This document shows positions 7,005 through 13,245 of a stretch of DNA of 13,245 nucleotides, one piece after another; position 1 is the first letter of the stretch, and each line of letters starts with the position of its first letter. Origin of the DNA: Clostridiales bacterium. Its GTDB lineage: Bacteria > Bacillota > Clostridia > Caldicoprobacterales > DTU083. The notes under the pieces are model-generated. The model did not search any database, had not been told where the DNA came from, and worked only from the letters and a program-made list of their open reading frames with translations. Where the stretch lies: contig JAAZEK010000013.1 in the NCBI GenBank assembly GCA_012512335.1, positions 1-13,245 on the forward strand, read 5' to 3'. The position numbers and the translations under genes were made by a program.

Positions 7005-7982
7005 ATGGGTGAGAAAATTGAATCTATAAGCGTAGCTAATGTTAACAAGCCTTTATCCAAGCTGGTTTTTGGCACTGCTCTCAAACTGATGACGGAGGGA
7101 GGAGATGCTAATCAGCTGCTAGACCAGGTTATGGATATGGGTGTCAACGTCTTTGATACCGCAGCTGACTATGGCGATAGTGAAGCGTCATTGGGGAACT
7201 GGATCACTGCACGCCAAAATCGCAATAAAATAGTGGTAATTACTAAAGGTGCCAATACAAGTCGCTGGCGTAGGAGGTTGACAGTTCATGACATCATGAG
7301 CGATTTTATGACTTCTCTGGCCAAATTGCAGACAGATTATGTAGACATCTATTTTTTGCATAGAGATGATCCGACAGTGCCGGTTGGACCGATAGTTGAA
7401 CAGCTCAGTGATTTGTATTCGCGGGGAAAAGTTCGTGCATACGGCGGTTCTAACTGGACAGTAGATCGCATTGAGCAGGCGAATGAGTATGCCTATAACC
7501 ATGATTTGCAGCCTTTTACCGTCTCAAGTCCCAGCTATTCTTTAGCTGAAATGATCGCCGACCCTTGTGGTGATAGTGTGACCTTATCTGGTTATAAGAA
7601 TAGTACTGCACGGGACTGGTACCAGAAAAACCAGATGCCAGTCTTTGCTTATTCATGACTCGGGCGCGGCTTTTTCTCTGGTAAATTAAAAAGTGACTAT
7701 ACAGGTAAGGCAGATGAATTGATTGGGCTTGGTGGTCTGGAATACGGCTTCCCGGTCAATTTTGAACGTTTGAGACGGGTGGAAATTCTGGCGGAGAAAT
7801 ACGAAAAATCTGTTTCACAGATTGCCCTAGCTTGGCTAGTTTCTCAACCTTTGAACCTTCTGCCAATTACCAGTACCGGGACGATCAGCCACCTTAAGGA
7901 CAGCATTGAAGCCATGAAGTTACAGTTATCAGAACAAGAGTGTCTATGGCTCAACCTACAAACTGAATCACTGGATGTGTAA
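7005..7982 (+). pseudogene. aldo/keto reductase with in-frame UGA stop
   Basis: An NAD(P)H-dependent aldo/keto reductase gene of 325 sense codons, normal family length, interrupted by TGA at 7656-7658 (codon 218). Reading continues in the same frame on both sides. Before the stop are FDTAADYGDSE (D51, Y56), K81 in VITKGA and H119 in YFLHRD, the full catalytic tetrad, and later YGGSNW. After it come LGRGFFSGK, a segment like the usual YS(S/P)L-GxGFxSG loop of the family, then SQIALAWLVSQP and LPITSTGT, the C-terminal cofactor-binding part. The stop falls where a Ser, Pro or similar residue is expected. Without read-through the 217-residue product would lack barrel strands and cofactor contacts, so it is probably inactive. 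A TTG at 7719 could restart translation but has no good ribosome binding site. Start: ATG 7005 after GGGAGGGGAT. A sequencing error is the main alternative. Confidence 0.8.
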
Positions 7983-7996
7983 AATTGTTGTATCGG

Positions 7997-8026
7997 TTGC
8001 CATGAGACCACGAGCTTGGGTACTAT
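7997..8026 (+). promoter_or_regulatory. weak promoter candidate before the alcohol dehydrogenase gene
   Basis: TTGCCA (7997-8002, 5 of 6) and TACTAT (8021-8026, 4 of 6) are separated by 18 bases in the 77-base gap. The fit is modest. Co-transcription with the upstream gene is as likely. Confidence 0.2.
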
Positions 8027-8059
8027 TGCATTACAAAATAAGGAAGGGAGAAAAGATTT

Positions 8060-9028
8060 ATGAAAGCATTACAAGTTACTGCTCCTGGAGAATGTGAACT
8101 TATCGAAATACGTAAACCGAAGCCTGGCCCGGGACAGGTTCTTATGCAAGTTGAAGCCGTTGCAACTTGTCCGCAATGGGATCTGCATTTAAGGCATAAC
8201 GAGCCTATGTTCATTGGACATGCTTTTCAATACCCTTATACTGTAGGCCAGCCTGGGCATGAAGCGACTGGCGAGATTGTCGAGGTAGGTCCTGGGGTCA
8301 GTTCTGTGGCCGTTGGGGACAGAGTCAGTGCCTGGAAGGATCAGGGACATCATATTCAGGGCTGTTATGCTCAGTATGTTGTTTTACAGGAAGAAAATGT
8401 GATTAAGGTACCACGAGATTTGCCACCCGAGGCAGTTTCTTCTGTTGAACTGGCTATGTGCGTTGGTACTGTATTTTTGATGTTAAAAGAAATGAACGGG
8501 CTTGCAGGGCGCGTCATTGGGGTCAATGGTTTAGGACCGGCAGGGATGGTTGCTGCCCAGATGGCAAAAGCCGAAGGGGCCAAAGAGGTTATTGGTTTTG
8601 ATTTGTTGCCTGACCGTAGAAAAAATGCACTCAAGGTCGGTGTTGATAGGGCATATGACCCTGTGGATCACCCCTTTGCCATCCGCCCAGAGAAGTTGGA
8701 AATTGAAACAGCTATTGATTGCGTTGGAGCAAAAAAGTCGGTCGAATTTCTGATGGATCTGACTGAAGATATCGTGGCGTTATTCGGTGTACAACGAGAG
8801 GATTACACCTATACTCCCCTTCATTATAATGGCTTGCGTCTTTGCGGTTATAAAGGTCATAGCCGTCGTTCTGCAGAATATGCTGTTGATCTGATTAGCA
8901 AAGGTTTGCTCGATCTTGCACCTCTCATATCACATAACCTTCCCTTGGAAGAATACAACAGGGGAATTGAGCTTCTTGAAAAGCAGCAGGCAACAAAAAT
9001 CTGTTTTTGGCCCTGGCGCAATCGATAA
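8060..9028 (+). CDS. zinc-type (MDR) alcohol/polyol dehydrogenase-like protein
   Basis: A medium-chain dehydrogenase/reductase, likely oxidising a sugar alcohol, sugar or secondary alcohol with NAD+. It has 322 residues against the usual 340 or so. The N-terminal catalytic domain has C37, H67-E68 (PGHEATGEIVEVG) and C134 (MCVGT), candidate ligands for the catalytic zinc. The four-cysteine structural-zinc lobe is absent: GDRVSAWKDQGHHIQGCYAQY runs straight through that region, which explains the short length. The Rossmann domain has GVNGLGPAG (154-162) and D181 at the end of the second strand (VIGFD), favouring NAD(H). Start: ATG after AAGGGAG at 8044-8050. Base composition is richer in GC than its neighbours (37 of 60 at 8281-8340, 36 of 60 at 8521-8580), hinting at a different origin. 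Substrate unknown. Confidence 0.88.
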   Translation: MKALQVTAPGECELIEIRKPKPGPGQVLMQVEAVATCPQWDLHLRHNEPMFIGHAFQYPYTVGQPGHEATGEIVEVGPGVSSVAVGDRVSAWKDQGHHIQGCYAQYVVLQEENVIKVPRDLPPEAVSSVELAMCVGTVFLMLKEMNGLAGRVIGVNGLGPAGMVAAQMAKAEGAKEVIGFDLLPDRRKNALKVGVDRAYDPVDHPFAIRPEKLEIETAIDCVGAKKSVEFLMDLTEDIVALFGVQREDYTYTPLHYNGLRLCGYKGHSRRSAEYAVDLISKGLLDLAPLISHNLPLEEYNRGIELLEKQQATKICFWPWRNR

Positions 9029-9067
9029 TAGGGCATAAATCCGTTCCGTGTAAAGAGGAGTAGGGAA

Positions 9068-9923
9068 TTATACGATAATTCTCCAACCAAGAATTACCGC
9101 GAGGATCCTAAAACAATACCAAAGCTAGTAAGAAAGGGTTAGAGACAAGTTATGGATTTGGGGGCATCCTGGAACGTGCTTTGACGATTGGTGGGAGAAT
9201 AAGCCTCGCATTGGAGAAGCTATGGAGCCTGTAGATGGGATGCGAGATCTAGGTGCAAAGAACGTGTTCTACGTACCATTTGGATACCATATGGATATCG
9301 AAGAATATAGCCAAGACACTAAAGGGATAGCAAAAACTGGTATCAGCATTGAAGACTGGCAAGAAACAGGGGCAGATAGGATAAATAAGTCAATATCAAT
9401 TGCTAAGCTTTTTCCTGATACCACAGACCGACTCATATTTGATGATTTTTTTAACGAACCTTCCCATTGTGGCGGTTGGACAGAATATTCTATTGATAAC
9501 ATAAAAGCTACACGTGAGCATCTACACCGGTCAGGATACGAGCTTTGGGTAGTGCTTTACCAAGGACAGATAGAAAAATATGATAATTCTCGTCTTAAGG
9601 AATATTTAGACGAATTCGACGGTGTTTCGTTTTGGTTTTGGAATGAGCCATCAGTCAAACAATATCTCTCTTTTACATCGAAATTTTTTAATTTAACAGA
9701 AGGAAAGAAACGGATGATCGGCTGCTATTTATGGAACTTTGGGCCCGCAGTTGATGCCAATCCTAAGTTAGTGCGATACCAGCTTGACTCTAATCTTGCA
9801 CTGATTCGCGCAGGTGATATCGAAGGTATTATTTTACACAACAATTCGCTTGGTGCTTTTAATATGCCCGCCTACAAAGAAGCTAAAGATTGGGTGGCTG
9901 CACACGGTGATGAGGAAGTATAG
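9068..9923 (+). pseudogene. uncharacterised 'KLWIWGHPG' protein, 5' end damaged
   Basis: No function recognised. The intact reading frame from ATG 9222 gives 233 residues, but clear protein-like sequence continues upstream in frame without a start codon: KLWIWGHPGTCFDDWWENKPR (9147-9209), limited by a TAA at 9129. A second frame, from about 9068 (YDNSPTKNYREDPKTIPKL...), follows a good ribosome binding site (AGAGGAG, 9054-9060) at proper spacing, but its first codon is TTA. It joins the first frame if one G of the GGG at 9136-9138 is removed. The simplest reading is a gene of about 285 codons with a lost start codon and a +1 frameshift. The ATG at 9222 has GGAGAAG only 2 bases away, a poor site. 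Segments such as RLIFDDFFNEP, LWVVLYQGQ, GVSFWFWNEP, IGCYLWNFG and IEGIILHNN alternate like barrel strands. A glycosidase-like TIM barrel is a guess. Charged C-terminus; no signal peptide. Confidence 0.6.
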
Positions 9924-9933
9924 TAGCAGATTA

Positions 9934-9970
9934 CCCTCAACTCTAATTGATTATTGAGTTGGGGGCTTTT
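9934..9970 (+). terminator. rho-independent terminator
   Basis: CCCTCAACTC (9934-9943) pairs with GAGTTGGGGG (9956-9965) as a 10-bp stem with one G-T pair and a 12-base loop. It is followed by CTTTTGCTT and another T-run shortly after. It sits 11 bases after the stop of the preceding gene and 120 bases before the next gene, so it most likely ends the middle transcription unit. Confidence 0.75.
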
Positions 9971-10089
9971 GCTTATGATTTTTCTTGTGCCTCCAGGCGT
10001 TTTGTTGTAGTGTATTGTTAGGAAATATATTCGTATTTTTGCCATAGGTTTTTACACGATACATAACAGGAATAGGAGGATTATACAAT

Positions 10090-10860
10090 ATGACAGCAAT
10101 CGAACATCTTAAACAGAAACTTACAGCACGGGAAAAAACACTGGGGCTCCACATGGGTGGTTTAGTTTACACCGATTTACCCATATATTACAAGAATAGT
10201 GGAGCTGACTTCATGGTTTATGATCTAGAACACGGCAACTACACTCCAGAAAGCATATTCGACATGCTCACCACTTCTAGGCGTGTCGATATGATCTCCA
10301 TCGTAAGGGTAGCCGACTATGACTATCACTGTATCTCCCGAGTTCTTGACATGGGCGCTGACGGTATTCTGTTGCCCCGGGTCGAAACTGAAGCCCATGT
10401 AGAAAATGCAATTAACTGTATGCGTTTTTACCCGAAAGGCAAGAAAGGGGTAGGAGGCAAGGCGTTAAAACCTGGTGAAACCATTGATCGTTTCAATGAG
10501 GATCGCTTACTGTTCATACAAATCGAATCTCCTTTGGGTGTGAGTAACCTTGACAAGATACTTGAGAGATACGGTGATGAAATCGCAGGGGTAATCATCG
10601 GGCCAAGTGATATGAGCATAGCCTGTGGGTGTAACCTGGACATCAAAGCAGCTCCAGTGGTGGACAATATTCGACGGACCATTGAAATCTGTGCTTCTCA
10701 CAATAAGTCTGTGGGGATATTCACCTCCGAGTCTGACATCCAGTATTATTATGACCAAGGGATGAATATTTTCTGGACCGGTACCGAGATGTCGTTGATA
10801 GCAAAGGGAATAAGCTGTATATATGACATCGTTGAAACCTTGGGACAGAAGGGAATATAA
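10090..10860 (+). CDS. HpcH/HpaI family aldolase
   Basis: A class II (metal-dependent) aldolase that would split a 2-keto-3-deoxy sugar acid or 4-hydroxy-2-oxo acid into pyruvate and an aldehyde, in the cytoplasm. The 256 residues match the family (about 250-270). Visible motifs: YDLEHGN (44-50; H48 as catalytic base), IVRV (71-74; R73 for the pyruvate carboxylate), GADGILLPRVET (89-100), LFIQIES (141-147; E146 as metal ligand) and GPSDMS (171-176; D174 as metal ligand). All expected catalytic residues are present. Start: ATG with AGGAGGA at 10074-10080. A weak promoter-like pair (TTGCCA 10039-10044, CATAAC 10062-10067) lies between the terminator at 9934-9970 and this gene. The next gene begins one base after its stop. 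The exact keto acid is not determinable. Confidence 0.9.
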   Translation: MTAIEHLKQKLTAREKTLGLHMGGLVYTDLPIYYKNSGADFMVYDLEHGNYTPESIFDMLTTSRRVDMISIVRVADYDYHCISRVLDMGADGILLPRVETEAHVENAINCMRFYPKGKKGVGGKALKPGETIDRFNEDRLLFIQIESPLGVSNLDKILERYGDEIAGVIIGPSDMSIACGCNLDIKAAPVVDNIRRTIEICASHNKSVGIFTSESDIQYYYDQGMNIFWTGTEMSLIAKGISCIYDIVETLGQKGI

Positions 10861-10861
10861 C

Positions 10862-11812
10862 ATGAAAATTGTGAATATAGAAACAGAAAGCAGAGGAATC
10901 CATGAGGAGAGCGTCTTTGCTTCACTAGGTGCAGATTACAAATGTGTAAAATGTGATGGTGATTTTGACACGATTTCACAGGAAGCAGGAGAAGCCGACA
11001 TTATTCTTTTTACAGCCACCCCCATTGACAAAGAGCTCATCGATCGCCTGCCAAAGGCTCAGCTTTTTGTCCGATATGGTGTCGGTTACGACAGAGTAGA
11101 CCTTGAATATACCAAAGCACGAGATGTTATTGTCTGCAACGCACCCTCGTATGGTTCGTATGATATTGCAGAGCATGCTTTTGCTCTGCTCATGGCTGTA
11201 AACCGCAAAATCGCTTCTTATGATCAAAATATACGCGCCGGCTTGTTTGGTAAAGGCGCAGCTTATAACAGCTATAGGCTCTATAACAAGATCCTTGGGC
11301 TAGTGGGCTTTGGCAGAATTGCACGGAACATGGTTGACTTTGCTTCTGGCTTTCATATGGATGTTCTAGTTTATGATCCTTTTATAGAAGAAAAGGAAAT
11401 CGCCTCCTATGGTGCACGGAAAGTAGATTTTAACCAACTTTTAAAAGAGGCGGATTACATATCGGTTCATTCGCCCTTAACTTCTAAAACGGCTAAGATG
11501 TTTTCCACGGCAGAGTTCAGTCAAATGAAAGATACCGCCGTCATTATCAACACCGCTCGGGGAGGACTTATCGATACAGAGGCCTTGATAGAAGCCCTCA
11601 AAAACAAAGTCATTCGTGGCGCTGGTATTGATGTATACGACGATTATCCGAAAAGCACCAATCATCCATTACTTACACTTGAAAATCTAGTAATGACTCC
11701 CCATGTGGCATGGAACTCGGTGGAAGCTGGAATAGCTCTGCAAGAAGAAGTGACTGCTGAAGTAGCCCGCTTTATTAAAGGGGAGCCACTTTTAAATAGA
11801 GTCAACGGGTGA
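10862..11812 (+). CDS. D-isomer-specific 2-hydroxyacid dehydrogenase
   Basis: An NAD-dependent interconversion of a 2-oxo acid and a D-2-hydroxy acid (316 residues, family-typical). The start is ATG 10862, one base after the aldolase stop, with AAGGGA at 10849-10854. An in-frame ATG at 10823 lies inside the aldolase gene and has no ribosome binding site. Motifs: VRYGVGYDRVDL (70-81), nucleotide-binding LGLVGFGRIA (145-154), YDPF (171-174, acidic end of the second strand, NAD-type), INTARGGLID (229-238; R233) and TPHVAWNS (279-286; H281). The usual catalytic Glu, five residues after the Asp of the (L/I)DV motif, is replaced: IDVYDDYP puts Tyr262 there, with D260 and D261 adjacent. Either these acids substitute or activity is altered. 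Coupling to the aldolase suggests it handles the 2-oxo acid made or used there. Confidence 0.9.
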   Translation: MKIVNIETESRGIHEESVFASLGADYKCVKCDGDFDTISQEAGEADIILFTATPIDKELIDRLPKAQLFVRYGVGYDRVDLEYTKARDVIVCNAPSYGSYDIAEHAFALLMAVNRKIASYDQNIRAGLFGKGAAYNSYRLYNKILGLVGFGRIARNMVDFASGFHMDVLVYDPFIEEKEIASYGARKVDFNQLLKEADYISVHSPLTSKTAKMFSTAEFSQMKDTAVIINTARGGLIDTEALIEALKNKVIRGAGIDVYDDYPKSTNHPLLTLENLVMTPHVAWNSVEAGIALQEEVTAEVARFIKGEPLLNRVNG

Positions 11813-11942
11813 AGAATCCCATAGAATTACGAATGTACAATATTTTCAAGCTGCCATTATAGCTATATTTTAGTTTGGGATGGTGTCCTGAACTCTGAAG
11901 TTGTAACCTTTTGGCACATAATGAATATAAGGAGCAAAAATA

Positions 11943-13245
11943 ATGCGATATCGATTTGATGTTGATCCCTTTATGGATAAACAACCACCAGTTGAATTCT
12001 TAGATGACCTCACACGTCCCATGCACAATACAACACCTGAACGTTGGAATCAGCGATCAAGTGGTATGAATGAAGTCTTTATCCCAGCTGCAAAACTAGT
12101 AATAGATTTTCCTGATCCTGAAAATGTACTGGAAACTGCCTATGAGGACTTCTTATCTTTTATGAAGGTAAGTCTAATAGAAGATGGAGGATTCGTTTTT
12201 CAAGTTCGGTTGCGAGAAGACTATGAACAAGAAGAATACGCCATAGAAGTAACAAAAACAGGGTGTATTATTTCAGCAGGGGATACAGAGGGAGTTAGGC
12301 GGGGTTTGGTTTTCATAGAAGATGAAATGAGTCGCCGTGAAGGAAGCTTTTTACCCCTAGGTATTATACGAAGGAAGGCTGTTCTAAAGACAAGAATATC
12401 CCGTTGCTTCTTTAGTCCACATTATCAAACTAACGGCACTGGGGAATTAGCTGACGATACAGATTATTATCCAGATAATTATCTAAATCGATTGGCTCAT
12501 GATGGTATTAACGGTTTATGGATTCAGGAGCATTTTAGGAAGCTATTGCCCTCTTATATAATTCCTGAATACGGCAAAGAAAGCAAAGAAAGACTTGAAC
12601 GGCTAAATAGAGTTATTCAAAAATGTAAACGGTACGGAATACGCATTTATTTAGAAGCGGTAGAACCAGCGTCTACATATAACAATCCAGATCTCAAGAA
12701 TCATCCTGAGATTTTAGGGCAAGCATTTGGAGAATACAACGCTTTTTGTTCATCTACACAAAAGGGGCAGGATTATATTAGAGAGAGCATAAAAAAGCTC
12801 TTTACTCTGGTACCTGACCTAGCAGGGCTTATTGCAATTTCTGTTGGTGAAAGCGTTGCCACCTGTGCTGGAGTAGAAGCAGAGAAGTTTTCATGCCCTA
12901 ATTGTATTGATTTAGGTCTAAGCAAAGCGGAGATTTTAACAAACTGTGAGAATCTCATGGCTGAAGCTATGAAAGAAGTAAAACCCGAGGCAGAGTTTAT
13001 TAGCTGGACATATGCCATGCGTACATGGGAAACTGAAGATGCCCTTGAATACTTCAATATACGAAACAATGCAACAATTAACATGACCAATTTTGAGGAT
13101 CTAGGGACACCTATTCAGTTAGGAAAACCGCGACTTGCATATGATTATTGGCTATCCTATGCAGGGCCCGGCAAATTGTTTGAAAGAGCAGCTGAGATAG
13201 GTGAAAGTCGAAATACGCCTGTATATGCCAAAATTCAGGTATGCA
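11943..13245 (+). CDS. GH20-like glycosidase-related protein (3' end cut off)
   Basis: An open frame of 434 codons running off the right edge with no internal stop. Start: ATG 11943 with TAAGGAG at 11928-11934. Residues 1 to about 145 look like the alpha/beta (zincin-like) domain that precedes GH20-type barrels: YAIEVTKTGCIISAGDTEGVRRGLVFIEDEM (99-129). From about 150 a TIM-barrel-like region follows: RISRCFFSP, YYPDNYLNRLAHDGINGLWIQEHF (175-198), YGIRIYLEAVEP (231-242), LIAISVGES (296-304; E303 a possible catalytic carboxylate), then C308, C318 and C321 (SCPNC), which could bind a metal or shape the active site. There is no signal peptide, so probably intracellular. Family placement is by overall pattern; alpha-glucuronidase-like or other barrel glycosidases are alternatives. 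Substrate unknown. Confidence 0.75.
   Translation, partial: MRYRFDVDPFMDKQPPVEFLDDLTRPMHNTTPERWNQRSSGMNEVFIPAAKLVIDFPDPENVLETAYEDFLSFMKVSLIEDGGFVFQVRLREDYEQEEYAIEVTKTGCIISAGDTEGVRRGLVFIEDEMSRREGSFLPLGIIRRKAVLKTRISRCFFSPHYQTNGTGELADDTDYYPDNYLNRLAHDGINGLWIQEHFRKLLPSYIIPEYGKESKERLERLNRVIQKCKRYGIRIYLEAVEPASTYNNPDLKNHPEILGQAFGEYNAFCSSTQKGQDYIRESIKKLFTLVPDLAGLIAISVGESVATCAGVEAEKFSCPNCIDLGLSKAEILTNCENLMAEAMKEVKPEAEFISWTYAMRTWETEDALEYFNIRNNATINMTNFEDLGTPIQLGKPRLAYDYWLSYAGPGKLFERAAEIGESRNTPVYAKIQVC

Noticed and set aside
7656..7658. UGA read as tryptophan or glycine genome-wide
   Set aside because: Other genes end with TGA where their families end (for example 2561-2563 and 11810-11812), and Trp is coded by TGG throughout.
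7656..7693. UGA as selenocysteine codon with a downstream hairpin (CTTTTT 7670-7675 / AAAAAG 7688-7693)
   Set aside because: The stem is only six weak pairs, the loop lacks a convincing SECIS form, and no cysteine is expected at this position in aldo/keto reductases.
10823..10861. ATG start for the 2-hydroxyacid dehydrogenase at 10823, overlapping the aldolase
   Set aside because: No ribosome binding site precedes it, and the added residues do not look like the family's N-terminus; ATG 10862 does.
12773..13090. Open antisense frame of 105 codons
   Set aside because: It lies wholly inside a convincing + strand gene with family motifs and has no supporting features. The same holds for other antisense frames, such as 7188-7502, 5294-5566 and 10507-10863.
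1..13245. Phage, defence, toxin-antitoxin, CRISPR or mobile-element content
   Set aside because: No transposase, integrase, array repeats or terminal repeats were seen. Every confident gene belongs to carbohydrate or related metabolism.

Overview
The window is a run of twelve same-strand (+) genes for sugar and sugar-acid metabolism. It looks like a low-GC Gram-positive bacterium (Bacillota, probably a clostridial or Paenibacillus-like lineage; this is inferred). The reasons are AT-rich coding sequence, strong AAGGAGG-type ribosome binding sites before most genes, and family members typical of saprophytic or gut Bacillota. There are no rRNA, tRNA, CRISPR or insertion-sequence features, and no gap between genes exceeds 300 bases. 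No transporter, regulator or signal peptide is visible, so every product appears cytoplasmic and uptake must be encoded outside the window.

Left block (1-6868), in order: an L-fucose/L-arabinose isomerase-like enzyme cut by the left edge; a Gfo/Idh/MocA oxidoreductase; a DUF2961 (GH172-type) glycosidase-like protein; an Asp-box (BNR) beta-propeller; a nucleoside hydrolase-like enzyme two bases after it; and a ribokinase. GH172 enzymes, nucleoside hydrolases and ribokinases all act on furanose sugars. A reasonable inference is therefore a cytoplasmic route that frees a pentofuranose from an imported glycoside or nucleoside, then isomerises or phosphorylates it. The Gfo/Idh/MocA protein could oxidise or epimerise an intermediate.

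Middle block (about 6920-9970) starts at a plausible extended -10 promoter with a catabolite-repression-like (cre) element just downstream. It holds an aldo/keto reductase interrupted by an in-frame UGA, a GC-richer zinc-type (MDR) alcohol dehydrogenase, and an uncharacterised 'KLWIWGHPG' protein whose 5' end seems to have lost its start codon and gained a one-base frameshift. It closes with a clear hairpin terminator at 9934-9970. Two damaged genes within 2.5 kb suggest decay, or possibly sequence error.

Right block (10090-13245): an HpcH/HpaI-type aldolase and a D-2-hydroxyacid dehydrogenase one base apart, then the first 434 codons of a GH20-like glycosidase-related protein that runs off the right edge. 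An aldolase next to a 2-hydroxyacid dehydrogenase fits cleavage of a 2-keto-3-deoxy sugar acid and handling of the 2-oxo/2-hydroxy acid released. I see no phage, defence or other exotic system. The points of interest are unusual active sites, the two broken genes and the combination of enzymes.
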